From the NCBI RefSeq assembly GCF_001446935.1, contig NZ_LKKK01000012.1, positions 124,001 through 188,000 on the forward strand: a DNA stretch of 64,000 nt, written 5' to 3'. Below are positions 8,497-17,967 of the stretch, in pieces. The stretch comes from Pseudomonas sp. TTU2014-080ASC (lineage in GTDB: Bacteria > Pseudomonadota > Gammaproteobacteria > Pseudomonadales > Pseudomonadaceae). Position numbers and translations under genes: made by a program. Within the stretch, counting starts at the first letter, position 1. Each line of letters opens with the position of its first letter. The notes beneath the pieces were generated by a model, which was not told the origin of the DNA, made no database searches, and saw only the letters and a program-made list of their open reading frames with translations.

Positions 8497-8564
8497 AGAT
8501 TACCCACATTGAACACTATCAAATAGTCGGTAACCGCCTAACTATTTGTAGGCAAATGCTTACA
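8497..8564 (-). promoter_or_regulatory. GacA-dependent promoter of rsmY
   Basis: The minus strand carries TGTAAG-N6-CCTACA at 8547-8564, matching the GacA upstream activating sequence TGTAAG-N6-CTTACA at 11 of 12 defined positions. A -10-like TAATCT (8497-8502) follows, and the UAS centre is about 66 bp from the inferred start, the spacing recalled for rsm promoters. No good -35 is visible, as expected for an activator-dependent promoter. The AAATAGT/ACTATTT arms at 8521-8527 and 8541-8547 form a further inverted repeat between the two elements. Confidence 0.8.
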
Positions 8565-8673
8565 CGGAAAAACCAAGCACATGCTCGGCTTTATTTTGTA
8601 GCAGGGCTCTTGTTAGACTGCCAGTCAACTACAAAAACAACAGACTCCGACGACGGAGTCATTGGGGTTAGCA

Positions 8674-9330
8674 ATGCGCTCGCTCGTTATCGCCGTAGGC
8701 TGCCTGGCAGCCAGCATCAGCATGTCTGCCGTTGCAAACGGTCAGACTCAACTCTCCGATCCGAAAGCCACACCGCAACTGCTCTGGAGCAAAGTCTATG
8801 AGCAAGGTGGCAAAACGCTTTACTGCTCAAGCAGCTTCAGCACCGACACCAGCCAGCTAAAAGCCAGCCCGGTTTACAGCACCAAACAGCTGAAAGCCTC
8901 ACTGCGTTGCGTTACCGACCGCCAGTGCAACATCATGAACCCGCGTTATGTGTTCATGGCTTCAGACCTGCACAACTATTACCCGGCCTTGAGCCAGATC
9001 GAACAAGCCCGGGCCAACGCACAATTCGGTGTACTGGATGACAGTGCTCAGGTCAGCTTTGCCGAGCTGGGCTGCGAGATGAAAACCAGCTTCAAAATGA
9101 TCGAACCCCGCGACGACGCCAAAGGCAATGTCGCCCGCGCCCTGTTCTACATGCACGTAGAGTACGACCTGCCGATCCCGGGCGACATCGCCTCCTACAA
9201 ACAATGGCATGAGATGGACCCGCCGGACGCAGAAGAACGTACGCGCAACGACAAAATCGAAGCAGTCCAAGGCACACGCAATCGTTTTATTGATAATCCG
9301 GCGCTGGTCAGTGAGCTGATTCAGGAATAA
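8674..9330 (+). CDS. Endonuclease I family nuclease (EndA-like)
   Basis: A 218-residue exported nuclease with a signal peptide ending near MSAVANG (about residue 22). The family core is visible: EPRDDAKGNVARALFYMH with the conserved glycine, asparagine and arginine of the metal site. The stretch HEMDPPDAEERTRNDKIEAV leads into QGTRNRFIDNP. EndA/Vvn-type enzymes cleave double-stranded DNA in the periplasm or outside the cell with Mg2+. The start is taken at MRSLVIAVG; an in-frame ATG four codons earlier would only lengthen the signal peptide. The gene is monocistronic, bounded upstream by the rsmY promoter and downstream by a bidirectional terminator. Confidence 0.85.
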   Translation: MRSLVIAVGCLAASISMSAVANGQTQLSDPKATPQLLWSKVYEQGGKTLYCSSSFSTDTSQLKASPVYSTKQLKASLRCVTDRQCNIMNPRYVFMASDLHNYYPALSQIEQARANAQFGVLDDSAQVSFAELGCEMKTSFKMIEPRDDAKGNVARALFYMHVEYDLPIPGDIASYKQWHEMDPPDAEERTRNDKIEAVQGTRNRFIDNPALVSELIQE

Positions 9331-9367
9331 TCGGGGCTGACAGGTTAAAAACCCGAAACGCCAAAAC

Positions 9368-9395
9368 AAAAAACCCGGCATCTGCCGGGTTTTTT
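9368..9395. terminator. Bidirectional intrinsic terminator
   Basis: The stem ACCCGGCA/TGCCGGGT is flanked by A6 on the left and T6 on the right. It can therefore end both the endonuclease transcript (plus) and the acyl-CoA dehydrogenase transcript (minus, ending at 9412). Confidence 0.92.
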
Positions 9396-9411
9396 GTTTC
9401 TACCTGACCAA

Positions 9412-11190
9412 TCAGAACTGCGAAGCATCCAGCAGGTACAGGCTCTCACTACCGGCTTTTACCGATGCAGTCAGCGAGTGGATACGCGGCAGCAAACGGG
9501 CAAAGAAGAAACGGGCAGTGCCCAGTTTGCTCACGTAGAAGTCGCCTTCGCCTTGCTTAGCCAAGGCGGTACGCGCCATCAGCGCCCACATATAAGCGTA
9601 TGCGGTGTAACCGAAGACTTGCAGATACTCGACAGAAGCCGCCCCCGCCTCATTTGAATTGGCTTTGGCGCGCTCCATCAGATCAGCCGTCATCTGCTCC
9701 AGATTGGCGATCGCATCCTTCAGCGGGTTCACAAACTCAGCCAGTGAGACGTCTGCGCTGTCAGTGAAAGCTTTGATCTCATCAGCGAAGTGCTTGTAGT
9801 AAGCACCACCGCTGCCGATCACCTTACGTCCCACCAGGTCCAGCGCCTGAATGCCGTTAGTGCCTTCGTAAATCTGGGTAATGCGGCAGTCGCGCACCAG
9901 CTGCTCCTGACCCCATTCGCGGATATAACCGTGGCCGCCGAAAATCTGCTGACCGTGCACAGTGGTTTCCAGCGCCATATCAGTGAGGAACGCCTTGGCC
10001 ACCGGCGTCAGCAGCGCAACCAGTTCTTCAGCACGCTTGCGGGTTGCCGGGTCTTCGCTGTACTTGGCGGTATCCAGCTGCATGGCCACGTAGCTGGAGA
10101 AGGCACGACCGCCCTCGTTCAGCGCCTTCATGGTCAGCAGCATGCGACGCACATCAGGGTGAACGATGATCGGGTCAGCCGCTTTGTCTTTGGCAACCGG
10201 ACCGGTCGGTGCACGGCTCTGGATACGCTCACGGGCGTATTCAATCGCACTCTGATAGGAACGCTCGCCCAAGGACAGGCCCTGAATACCAACGCCCAGG
10301 CGTTCGTAGTTCATCATGGTGAACATGGCCGCCAGGCCTTTGTTCGGCGCATCGACGATCCAGCCAGTCGCGCCGTCAAAATTCATCACACAGGTCGCGG
10401 AAGCCTTGATACCCATCTTGTGTTCGATGGAGCCGCAGGACAGGGAGTTCTTCTCGCCCAGCGAGCCGTCTTCGTTGACCAGCACCTTCGGCACCAGGAA
10501 CAGCGAGATGCCTTTCGGGCCAGCCGGTGCATCCGGCAGTTTGGCCAAAACCAGATGGATGATGTTCTCGGTCAGGTCATGCTCACCGCCGGTGATAAAG
10601 ATCTTGGTGCCACTGATTTTGTAGCTGCCATCCGCCTGCGGCTCAGCCTTGGTGCGGATGATGCCCAGATCAGTACCGGCGTGCGGTTCAGTCAGGCACA
10701 TGGAGCCTGCCCAAACACCGGAATACATATTCGGCAGGTATTTCTCTTTCAACTCTTCGCTGGCGTGCGCATTGATCGACAGGCAGGCACCGGCAGTCAG
10801 CATCGGGTACAGGCCGAACGACAGGTTGGCGGAGTTCACCATTTCTTCAACCTGTGCGGAGATCACTTTCGGCATGCCCATGCCGCCGAATGCCGGATCG
10901 CCGCCTACGCCAACCCAGCCACCCTCGGAATAAGCCTTATAGGCATCCTGGAAACCTGCCGGGGTTTTGACCACGCCGTTGTTCCAGCTGCAGCCCTCTT
11001 CATCGCCCATACGGTTCAACGGGGCGATTACGCCGCCGGTGACCTTGCCAGCTTCTTCAAGGATTGCGTTGGCCGTGTCTTCATCGACCACTTCAGCCAA
11101 GCCCGGTAGCTGGGCCCACAACTTGGAAACTTCAAACACTTCATTGAGTACGAAGCGCATGTCGCGCAGTGGAGCTTTGTAGTCAGCCAT
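9412..11190 (-). CDS. Acyl-CoA dehydrogenase, long (~600 residue) class
   Basis: A 592-residue FAD enzyme for the first step of fatty-acid beta-oxidation, trans-2,3-dehydrogenation of acyl-CoA. It has the long-class layout: an extra N-terminal domain (about 1-80), a helical N-domain and middle barrel (MCLTEPHAGTDLG near 165, ISGTKIFITGGEHD near 195), a C-terminal helical core (QIYEGTNGIQALDL near 440) and an additional C-terminal domain. It is a clear paralogue of the next gene, and the pair corresponds in context to P. aeruginosa PA0506-PA0508. The 204-bp gap upstream contains a terminator for the other gene, so it has its own promoter. Chain-length preference is not readable here. Confidence 0.92.
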   Translation of the reverse strand: MADYKAPLRDMRFVLNEVFEVSKLWAQLPGLAEVVDEDTANAILEEAGKVTGGVIAPLNRMGDEEGCSWNNGVVKTPAGFQDAYKAYSEGGWVGVGGDPAFGGMGMPKVISAQVEEMVNSANLSFGLYPMLTAGACLSINAHASEELKEKYLPNMYSGVWAGSMCLTEPHAGTDLGIIRTKAEPQADGSYKISGTKIFITGGEHDLTENIIHLVLAKLPDAPAGPKGISLFLVPKVLVNEDGSLGEKNSLSCGSIEHKMGIKASATCVMNFDGATGWIVDAPNKGLAAMFTMMNYERLGVGIQGLSLGERSYQSAIEYARERIQSRAPTGPVAKDKAADPIIVHPDVRRMLLTMKALNEGGRAFSSYVAMQLDTAKYSEDPATRKRAEELVALLTPVAKAFLTDMALETTVHGQQIFGGHGYIREWGQEQLVRDCRITQIYEGTNGIQALDLVGRKVIGSGGAYYKHFADEIKAFTDSADVSLAEFVNPLKDAIANLEQMTADLMERAKANSNEAGAASVEYLQVFGYTAYAYMWALMARTALAKQGEGDFYVSKLGTARFFFARLLPRIHSLTASVKAGSESLYLLDASQF

Positions 11191-11345
11191 CGGAAATCCT
11201 CACACAAACCAGCGAAAATAACGGGACGCAGCGAGTCTAACTGAACAACATTACAGACACGTAGCGTCAGGTTATGACCATATATTCACGACACGTTTCG
11301 CCTTTAAAAATAGGCAGAACCGGCCAGTCAAAAAACACCGCCCAT

Positions 11346-11377
11346 AAAAAAACCGCTGCCCGAAAGCAGCGGTTTTT
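11346..11377 (-). terminator. Intrinsic terminator after the second acyl-CoA dehydrogenase
   Basis: A 12-bp stem, AAAAACCGCTGC/GCAGCGGTTTTT, with a CCGAAA loop. It lies 18 bp beyond the stop of the gene at 11395-13200 and has a T-tract on the minus strand. It separates that gene from the dehydrogenase downstream. Confidence 0.9.
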
Positions 11378-11394
11378 CTGACTCAAACCTGAAC

Positions 11395-13200
11395 TCAGTA
11401 GCCCAGGTCGAAGTTCTCTTCTGCCATGTCCATCAGGTTGTTGGCACCTGACAGCATCGCTGCAACGTGCGCACGGGTACGTGGCAGGATACGAGCGAAG
11501 TAGAACTTGGCAGTCTGGATCTTAGCTTCGTAGAAGGCAGCATCAGATGTACCAGCAGCCAGTTTCTCAGCAGCCAGACGGGCGATGTCAGCCCAGAAGT
11601 AAGCCAGGCAGGCATAACCGGAGTACATCAGGTAATCGACGGAAGCGGCACCCACTTCTTCGCGATCCTTCATGGCGGCCATACCCACTTTCATGGTGAT
11701 GTCGCCCCACTCCTTGTTGATCTCAGCCAGTTGGCCGACCAGACCTTTGATGCTGTCGTTGCCTTCGTTAGCCTGGCAGAACTTGTGCACGATCTTGGTG
11801 AAGCCTTTCAGCGCTTCGCCTTGAGTCATCAGCACCTTACGGCCCAGCAGGTCCAGCGCCTGGATACCAGTGGTGCCTTCGTACAGCATGGAGATACGGG
11901 CGTCACGCACGTTCTGCTCCATGCCCCACTCAGCGATAAAGCCGTGGCCACCGTAAATCTGAACACCGTGGTTAGCCGCTTCGAAGCCCACTTCAGTGAT
12001 GAAGGCTTTAGCGATCGGGGTCAGGAAAGCCAGCATCGCATCAGCGGCTTTCTTCTCTTCTTCGTTCTGGCTGTAGCGAACGATGTCGACCTGCTTGGCT
12101 GCGTAGTAAACCAGAGCACGGCTGCCTTCAGCGAACGCTTTCATGGTCAGCAGCATACGACGAACGTCCGGGTGAACGATCAGCGGGTCAGCTGGCTTGT
12201 CCGGCGCTTTCGGGCCAGTCAGGGAGCGCATCTGCAGACGCTCACGAGCGTATTTCAGGCCGCCCTGGAAGCCGATCTCAGCGTGAGCCAGACCTTGCAG
12301 AGAAGTACCCACGCGCGCAGTGTTCATGAAGGTGAACATGCAGTTCAGACCTTTGTTCGGCGGGCCGATCAGGAAGCCTGTGGCGCCGTCAAAGTTCATC
12401 ACGCAGGTTGCGTTACCATGGATACCCATCTTGTGTTCGATGGAACCGCAGGACACACCATTACGCTCGCCGGCAGAGCCGTCAGCATTCGGCAGGAACT
12501 TCGGCACGATAAACAGGGAAATACCTTTGGTGCCTTGCGGCGCATCCGGCAGGCGGGCCAGAACGATGTGGACAATATTGCCCGACATGTCGTGCTCACC
12601 GGCGGAGATGAAGATTTTGGTGCCGGAAACTTTGTAGCTGCCATCAGCCTGCGGCTCAGCCTTGGTGCGCAGCATGCCCAGGTCAGTACCGCAATGTGGC
12701 TCGGTCAGGCACATGGTACCGGTCCACTCACCGGTTACCAGCTTGCTCAGGTACTGATGCTTCTGTTCGTCAGTACCGTGAGCTGCAATAGTGTTCATCG
12801 CGCCATGGGACAGGCCCGGGTACATACCCCAGGACCAGTTGGCCTGGCCGATCATTTCGCTCATGCAGATGCCAAGGGACTCAGGCAGACCCTGACCGCC
12901 GTGGTCAACGTCGTGCGCCAGGCTTGGCCAGCCGCCTTCAACAAACTGCTCGTAGGCTTCTTTAAAACCAGTCGGGGTCTTCACACCTTCAGGCGACCAC
13001 TTACAGCCTTCCAGATCACCTACACGGTTGAGAGGAGCAATGACTTGCTCACAGAACTTGGCGCCTTCTTCAAGAATGGCGTCAACCACGTCCGGCGTCG
13101 CATCCTGACAGCCCGGCAGGCTTTGATAATGCTCTGGATAGCCCAGCAGTTCATCACGAACAAAACGGATATCGCGCAAGGGAGCCTTGTACTCAGGCAT
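11395..13200 (-). CDS. Acyl-CoA dehydrogenase, long (~600 residue) class, paralogue
   Basis: A 601-residue enzyme with the same domain order as its neighbour and many identical blocks ([54 protein letters not shown]). It should also bind FAD and oxidise acyl-CoA thioesters; divergence outside the core suggests a different chain-length range. The start at 13200 gives the family-typical N-terminus [13 protein letters not shown], matching MADYKAPLRDMRF in the paralogue. A PsrA-like site lies about 100 bp upstream, suggesting induction by fatty acids. The pair probably arose by tandem duplication. Confidence 0.92.
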   Translation of the reverse strand: MPEYKAPLRDIRFVRDELLGYPEHYQSLPGCQDATPDVVDAILEEGAKFCEQVIAPLNRVGDLEGCKWSPEGVKTPTGFKEAYEQFVEGGWPSLAHDVDHGGQGLPESLGICMSEMIGQANWSWGMYPGLSHGAMNTIAAHGTDEQKHQYLSKLVTGEWTGTMCLTEPHCGTDLGMLRTKAEPQADGSYKVSGTKIFISAGEHDMSGNIVHIVLARLPDAPQGTKGISLFIVPKFLPNADGSAGERNGVSCGSIEHKMGIHGNATCVMNFDGATGFLIGPPNKGLNCMFTFMNTARVGTSLQGLAHAEIGFQGGLKYARERLQMRSLTGPKAPDKPADPLIVHPDVRRMLLTMKAFAEGSRALVYYAAKQVDIVRYSQNEEEKKAADAMLAFLTPIAKAFITEVGFEAANHGVQIYGGHGFIAEWGMEQNVRDARISMLYEGTTGIQALDLLGRKVLMTQGEALKGFTKIVHKFCQANEGNDSIKGLVGQLAEINKEWGDITMKVGMAAMKDREEVGAASVDYLMYSGYACLAYFWADIARLAAEKLAAGTSDAAFYEAKIQTAKFYFARILPRTRAHVAAMLSGANNLMDMAEENFDLGY

Positions 13201-13300
13201 GACGGTAGACCTCTGCGGTAGATTCTTGGATGTATAGGTACAGGGGAAATCGACTGTTTTCGGTGTCTGGACGAGTCGTCACGCTAAATGATCGACGAGT

Positions 13301-13314
13301 CAAACAGGTGTTTG
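13301..13314. promoter_or_regulatory. PsrA-like operator
   Basis: CAAAC-AGGT-GTTTG matches the published PsrA motif (G/C)AAAC-N2-4-GTTT(G/C). It lies about 100 bp upstream of the acyl-CoA dehydrogenase start. PsrA is a TetR-type regulator that releases DNA when long-chain fatty acids are present and controls beta-oxidation genes in Pseudomonas, so the location is functionally sensible. Confidence 0.65.
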
Positions 13315-13360
13315 AAACATACGTTTATGCCCTGTCGATGTCAAGCATTGCCAAGCACAC

Positions 13361-14071
13361 TCAAATGCTCAGGTCGATAAGCGGAAGCTGATCTGCTCCT
13401 GCACGAATCTGCTGATACAGCTCAAGCACGCTGGCTGGAGTGTCAGCACCGGCAACATCTGGCGATTTCGTCTGCCCGCTTTCGTCCTGTTTATCGTCTG
13501 CACGCTGTTCCCGGCGTGCAGCACGCACCGCTTCAGCTTCATCAAGGCGCTGTTGAGCCACCTCTGCACGGGCTTGGGCCAACTGAATTTGAGCCTGTGC
13601 GGCGACCTGTCGGTCCTGCGCTGAAGGCTCAGCCGGAGCCAGCGCGGCACGAATTACCTGCTCCATCTTGATCAGCGTGGCCTGTGGATCATCGGGCACA
13701 GCACTGACATCAATGCTCACTTCACCGGCGACGGCGTAGCGTTTGCCGTCCGGACCACGCTCGTAGGTGTAACTGGGTGCTCCGGCGTGACGGCCGCCGA
13801 TGGCTGAGTGTGTCTGCTCGTGCTGGCGAACTTCCTGATCGCGCTTGATCATGCGGGTCAGTTCGAGCTGTTCGGCTTGTTCGAGCTCAGTGGATTTAGC
13901 TGCAGCCTGTGCAGGCGTAACCGCTTGGGTGGACTGCACATCGGTGTTAGCGGAGGAGTCGGCAGCCTCAGCCTCTGTAGCAGGAGGCTGAGCAGTAGAC
14001 GCAGGGCGAGGCTGGTCAGAGCGGGACCATACTGAGGAGTAGAAACCGGCAGGAACATCAGCTATCTGCAT
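13361..14071 (-). CDS. SprA-related putative metalloprotease
   Basis: A 236-residue protein with a low-complexity Ala/Gln/Thr-rich N-terminal third and a conserved core. The core contains [20 protein letters not shown], in which HEQTH (residues 84-88) has the HExxH zinc-protease form, and then [21 protein letters not shown]. This matches the SprA-related family (PF12118 as I recall), annotated as a putative metalloprotease. An Ala/Gln-rich coiled-coil segment (about 150-205) follows. No signal peptide is seen. Proteolytic activity is inferred from the motif only. It lies between the acyl-CoA dehydrogenases and a small rod-like protein, all on the minus strand. Confidence 0.75.
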   Translation of the reverse strand: MQIADVPAGFYSSVWSRSDQPRPASTAQPPATEAEAADSSANTDVQSTQAVTPAQAAAKSTELEQAEQLELTRMIKRDQEVRQHEQTHSAIGGRHAGAPSYTYERGPDGKRYAVAGEVSIDVSAVPDDPQATLIKMEQVIRAALAPAEPSAQDRQVAAQAQIQLAQARAEVAQQRLDEAEAVRAARREQRADDKQDESGQTKSPDVAGADTPASVLELYQQIRAGADQLPLIDLSI

Positions 14072-14130
14072 GGACTCGCCCTCACCCGGAAGACGGGTTG
14101 AAGCCCCACACGAAAATCTGACTAATCAGC

Positions 14131-14430
14131 TCATGCACGCGTATCGATCAGCGTACCGAGGACTTCATCCGCACTCTTAGCAACCTTGCTGCCCGCCTGC
14201 ACCTGCTGCAACCCCTCCTGCAAACCGACCAGGCTCTCAGCCAGGTCTGGACGATTTGCCTCGGACGCACGGGAAGAGGACTCGACAGGGTTAGTCGGCG
14301 GTGTTGGATTGACACTCGGGGATTGCGGCAGCGTCTGAGAGGCAATCTCGGCAGCCGCCTGATCGACACGCCGCTGCCCGCTTTGCACGGTGCTGATCGC
14401 CGAGCTGAACGCACTACGCGAAATGTCCAT
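14131..14430 (-). CDS. Small conserved protein, flagellar-rod-like ends
   Basis: A 99-residue protein. Its N-terminus (FSSAISTVQSGQRRVDQAAAEIASQT) resembles the start of flagellar rod and hook proteins. Its C-terminus (VAKSADEVLGTLIDTRA) resembles their closing helix, but the whole central domain is missing; only a Pro/Ser-rich linker joins the two. That architecture could make a short helical pair able to dock on rod-type assemblies, but this is inference. It sits between bioD and the SprA-type gene, with about 96 bp upstream for a promoter. No function is known to me. Confidence 0.65.
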   Translation of the reverse strand: MDISRSAFSSAISTVQSGQRRVDQAAAEIASQTLPQSPSVNPTPPTNPVESSSRASEANRPDLAESLVGLQEGLQQVQAGSKVAKSADEVLGTLIDTRA

Positions 14431-14526
14431 GACTAAACTCCCGCCGCAGCAAAAAATGGATAAGGTTCATTGAAGCAGATGCTGTACGAAAAATGTACAA
14501 CCAAAAAGCTATCAATGTATTTCAGC

Positions 14527-15216
14527 TTAGACCTTATCCAGCAATAAGCTGAGATCCAGATAACCGGACACATCTTCCGGAGTCGGCCTGACGAGGCGCG
14601 GCAGGTAGCCAATACAGGGCGCCGACAAGCGCTCAGCCAGCGTTGCCAGGTTCTCTTTGATACGCGAGGTTTCCGGGTCAACCACATTGGCGACCCAGCC
14701 AGCCAGCACCAGCCCATCACGCTGAATGGCCTCTGCCGTCAGCAAGGCCTGATTGATGCAACCCAGGCGCACACCAACCACCATGATCACTGGCAGCTTC
14801 AAAGCAATCGCCAGATCCGCCAGGGTCTCCTGCCCCTCCAACGGTACGCGCCAGCCACCAGCACCTTCGACGATGGTGAAGTCAGCATTTTTGCTCAGCA
14901 CTGCCTGAACAGGAGACAGCAGTGAAGCGACATTCAGCTGCACACCGACCTCTCTGGCTGCCAGATGCGGCGCAATGGCCGGGGCAAAGGCCACCGGGTT
15001 GATCTCGTCGTAACTCAACTCCAGAGAACACTGGCCTAACAGCGCCATGGCATCCTCATTACGCAAACCGTTAGCGGTTGGTTCACAGCCCGATGCCACC
15101 GGCTTTGCCGCAGCGGTGGATAAACCCTGCTTGTGGGCAGCATGCAAAAGCCCGACTGCGATGGTGGTTTTACCGATTTCGGTGTCTGTGCCAGTGACAA
15201 AAAACGCTGCGCTCAT
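14527..15216 (-). CDS. bioD: Dethiobiotin synthetase
   Basis: A 229-residue ATP-dependent enzyme that closes the ureido ring of dethiobiotin from 7,8-diaminopelargonate and CO2. The P-loop GTDTEIGKTT is at the N-terminus, and EGAGGWRVPL carries the substrate-binding region. The start is taken at MSAAFFVTGTDTE (15216), one base beyond the bioC stop; the frame extends upstream but only into bioC. It is the last gene of the bioB-F-H-C-D operon. bioA, which makes its substrate, is not in this window. Confidence 0.95.
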   Translation of the reverse strand: MSAAFFVTGTDTEIGKTTIAVGLLHAAHKQGLSTAAAKPVASGCEPTANGLRNEDAMALLGQCSLELSYDEINPVAFAPAIAPHLAAREVGVQLNVASLLSPVQAVLSKNADFTIVEGAGGWRVPLEGQETLADLAIALKLPVIMVVGVRLGCINQALLTAEAIQRDGLVLAGWVANVVDPETSRIKENLATLAERLSAPCIGYLPRLVRPTPEDVSGYLDLSLLLDKV

Positions 15217-15217
15217 T

Positions 15218-16021
15218 TCAATCCTTACGTAATACGCCGTAGAGCACTTGATAGGTGACAGGCAGGCCTTGGGGCTGGCGGAACTGTTCGTAGGCATTGA
15301 TCAGCGCCAGCATCCGCGCCCGCCCGGTGAGCCCGCCCGGCCGTCCGGGGTTTAGGTTGTGAGCCCCAAGGGCCTTGAGTTCATGGGTCAGGCTGCGCAG
15401 ATCAGGATAGAACAGGTACTCAGGTTCTACCTGCACACTCAGCTGCGTTAAACCGCTGCCTGCGCACAGGCGCTGATAATCGCTCAAGTGACGGAAACGG
15501 TTGACGTGGACAAAACCATCCACCGCCTGCCAGCTGTCACGCAGCTCCTGCAATGTGCCGACACACAGGCTGCTGAAGGCAAACACGCCACCCGGCCGCA
15601 GCACGCGGCGCGCTTCGCCCAGAACCGCCTGAAAGTCCGCGCACCACTGCAGCGCCAGGCTGGAATAAATCAGATCGCAGGATGCGTCCTGCAGGGGAAG
15701 GTTTTCCGCATCCCCGGCAATAAACTGCTGCGCACCGCCCAGTGGACGGGCGTGTTGCAACATGCCTTCAGCTATATCCAGCGCCACGCCTTCAGCCGCC
15801 GCATAGCGCTGTGCCAGCGCCCGACTGAAATGCCCGGTGCCGCAGCCCAGATCAAGCCAGCGCTGCACATCTAAGGAAGGCAACAGGCTCAGCAGGCGTT
15901 CGCCCACCGTACGCTGTAGTGCAGCAACGCTGTCATAGGTGGTCGCAGCGCGGGAGAACGAAGCGGCGACCTGACGCTTGTCGGGCAGGCCGACGAATTG
16001 TTGCTGAGCCAGATCAGTCAT
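15218..16021 (-). CDS. bioC: Malonyl-ACP O-methyltransferase
   Basis: A 267-residue SAM-dependent methyltransferase that methylates malonyl-ACP so the fatty-acid machinery can build pimeloyl-ACP methyl ester. The SAM motif is [16 protein letters not shown], followed by [13 protein letters not shown] and the [20 protein letters not shown] segment. The ATG at 16021 ([10 protein letters not shown]) is preferred; another four codons upstream is possible. Either start overlaps the end of bioH, giving tight translational coupling. It works as a pair with BioH, which removes the methyl group once the chain is complete. Confidence 0.94.
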   Translation of the reverse strand: MTDLAQQQFVGLPDKRQVAASFSRAATTYDSVAALQRTVGERLLSLLPSLDVQRWLDLGCGTGHFSRALAQRYAAAEGVALDIAEGMLQHARPLGGAQQFIAGDAENLPLQDASCDLIYSSLALQWCADFQAVLGEARRVLRPGGVFAFSSLCVGTLQELRDSWQAVDGFVHVNRFRHLSDYQRLCAGSGLTQLSVQVEPEYLFYPDLRSLTHELKALGAHNLNPGRPGGLTGRARMLALINAYEQFRQPQGLPVTYQVLYGVLRKD

Positions 16022-16745
16022 CGCGGGCCTCATGCAAAAAAGCCTGAATCGCAGCGGCGATTTCGTGGGGACGCTCCAGAATAAAAGCGTGGCTGACCTC
16101 TTCGATCAGGCCGACTTTCACATCGCCAACCAGCGCCAGCAAGGCCTGCGCGGCATCGGCAGGGACCAGCGCATCGTTACCGGCAAACAGGTGCAATTGC
16201 GGGCCGACAAACTGTTCAACGGCCATGCGGGTATCCAATGCGGCCAGCACTTCAAGCCCGGCCAGCAGAATGTCTGCCTGCACGGTCGGCGCACTGGCCA
16301 GCAGTTGCCGCGACAAGCTGCGTGCATCTGCAGCGCCCTGTGCGCAGAGCAAGGCAAAGCGCTTCAGGGTTGCCTGGGCATCAGCCGAGCAGTTCTGCAT
16401 AAAGGCATCAAAGGTTTCACCGGGCATCGCCGTCGGCCAGTCCGGTTCGGCAACAAAACTCAGGTTGCTGGCCAGCGTCAGCAAGCCGGGGCAGCCTCCA
16501 CCACGACGCTCAGCCAATGCAGCGGCAAGCATGCCACCAAGGGACCAGCCGCCCAGCCAGGCATCTTCCGGCAGGGTGGCGTCCAGCTCATCCAGCCAGT
16601 CGGCCGGATCCGATGAAGTCAACGCTGGCAGCGGCTCAACCTGCACCAGCAGATGCGGATCAATCCCGCTCAAGGCATCCGCTAACGGTTGCAAAGGCGC
16701 AGTCCCCAAGCCCCAGCCGGGCAGCAGAATCAGGCGATTACGCAT
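16014..16745 (-). CDS. bioH: Pimeloyl-ACP methyl ester carboxylesterase
   Basis: A 243-residue alpha/beta hydrolase that demethylates pimeloyl-ACP methyl ester and so ends chain growth. The N-terminal strand [10 protein letters not shown], the nucleophile elbow GWSLGG and the late histidine in [10 protein letters not shown] form the expected catalytic layout. The start at 16745 ([11 protein letters not shown]) is favoured over one five codons earlier. It overlaps bioF at its 5' end and bioC at its 3' end by about 8 bp each, typical of this Pseudomonas operon. Confidence 0.94.
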   Translation of the reverse strand: MRNRLILLPGWGLGTAPLQPLADALSGIDPHLLVQVEPLPALTSSDPADWLDELDATLPEDAWLGGWSLGGMLAAALAERRGGGCPGLLTLASNLSFVAEPDWPTAMPGETFDAFMQNCSADAQATLKRFALLCAQGAADARSLSRQLLASAPTVQADILLAGLEVLAALDTRMAVEQFVGPQLHLFAGNDALVPADAAQALLALVGDVKVGLIEEVSHAFILERPHEIAAAIQAFLHEARDD

Positions 16746-17919
16746 GGGTAGCATCCTCATTAGCCAGCTGTGGGCAACACTCGCCGAGTGCCTCCAGCAA
16801 GCGATCTAACTGCTCAAAACTGTGCGCCGCCGAGAGCGTCACCCGTAGCCGGGCGGTGCCAGCCGGAACGGTTGGCGGACGAATCGCCGTCACCAGCAAG
16901 CCACGCTCGCGCAGCATTTGTGACAAGCGAAGGGCACGGCCACTATCGCCGACCAAAATCGGCTGGATCGGTGTCGGGCTGTCCATCAGCTCCAGCCCCA
17001 GCGCCGTTGCCCCCTCGCGGAAGCGGCGGATCAGCTCGCTCAGATGCTCGCGCCGCCAATGCTCAGTACGCAGCAGCTCGAGACTTTTCAGGGTAGCGCA
17101 GGCCAGCGCAGGCGGTTGGCTGGTGGTGTAGATATAGGGCCGGGCGAACTGCACCATGGCTTCGATCAGTTCTTCACTGCCGGCCACAAACGCACCAGCG
17201 GTGCCGAATGCTTTGCCCAGCGTGCCGACCAACACCTGCACATCATCCTGCTGCAGGCCGAAGTGTTCGACGATACCGCCGCCGGTCGCACCCAACGTGC
17301 CGAAGCCGTGAGCATCGTCCACCATCACCCAGGCATCGGCGCGCTTGGCTTCGGCGCACAGGGCAGGCAAGTCAGCCAGATCGCCGTCCATGCTGAACAC
17401 GCCATCGCTGATCACCAGGGTATTTCCGGCAGCCTTTTGCAGGCGCAGGTTAAGGCTGTCGATATCGTTGTGCTGATAGCGGGCAAAGCGCGCACCGCTG
17501 AGCAGACCCGCATCCAGCAGCGAGGCGTGATTGAGACGATCTTCCAGCACCGTATCGCCCTGCCCGACCAGCGCCGTGACTACGCCAATGTTGGCCATGT
17601 AACCGGTGGAAAACAGCAGCGCCTTGGGCCGGCCTGTGAACTCGGCCAGCGCCTCTTCAAGCTCGTGGTGCGGTGTGCTGTGGCCAATCACCAGATGGGA
17701 CGCACCACCGCCGACACCCCAGCGCGCTGCGCCAGCCTGCCAGGCTTCGATCACTTGTGGATGATTGGCCAAGCCAAGGTAATCGTTGGAACAAAACGCC
17801 AGCAGCTCGCGCCCGTCCACCTGCACGCTCGGACCCTGCGGGCTTTGCAGCAGCGGGCGCTGGCGATACAGCTGGGCGGCGCGTCGTTCGGAAAGACGGC
17901 TGGCGAGATCAAAACTCAT
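16738..17919 (-). CDS. bioF: 8-amino-7-oxononanoate synthase
   Basis: A 393-residue PLP enzyme that condenses pimeloyl-ACP (or -CoA) with L-alanine and releases CO2. The PLP lysine is K236 in [12 protein letters not shown]. Upstream DDAHGFG (201-207) and the glycine-rich [14 protein letters not shown] region bind cofactor and substrate. Length is normal for the family. It starts 48 bp after bioB and overlaps bioH. Confidence 0.96.
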   Translation of the reverse strand: MSFDLASRLSERRAAQLYRQRPLLQSPQGPSVQVDGRELLAFCSNDYLGLANHPQVIEAWQAGAARWGVGGGASHLVIGHSTPHHELEEALAEFTGRPKALLFSTGYMANIGVVTALVGQGDTVLEDRLNHASLLDAGLLSGARFARYQHNDIDSLNLRLQKAAGNTLVISDGVFSMDGDLADLPALCAEAKRADAWVMVDDAHGFGTLGATGGGIVEHFGLQQDDVQVLVGTLGKAFGTAGAFVAGSEELIEAMVQFARPYIYTTSQPPALACATLKSLELLRTEHWRREHLSELIRRFREGATALGLELMDSPTPIQPILVGDSGRALRLSQMLRERGLLVTAIRPPTVPAGTARLRVTLSAAHSFEQLDRLLEALGECCPQLANEDATHA

Positions 17920-17967
17920 AGAAAAACCTGCCGGGCAGTAGCGGGTGACTAAGCACCCGCCGGGAGA

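Noticed and set aside
11467..13221. 584-codon open frame antisense to the second acyl-CoA dehydrogenase
   Set aside because: It is a shadow of a clear enzyme gene, with His/Gln/Arg-rich low-complexity sequence, no domain and no ribosome-binding site. The same applies to the 439-codon antisense frame at 9790-11109.
14487..14503. LexA-like box upstream of the small rod-like gene
   Set aside because: TGTAC-N7-GTACA gives a short dyad, but it lacks the CTGT-N8-ACAG spacing of a Pseudomonas SOS box.
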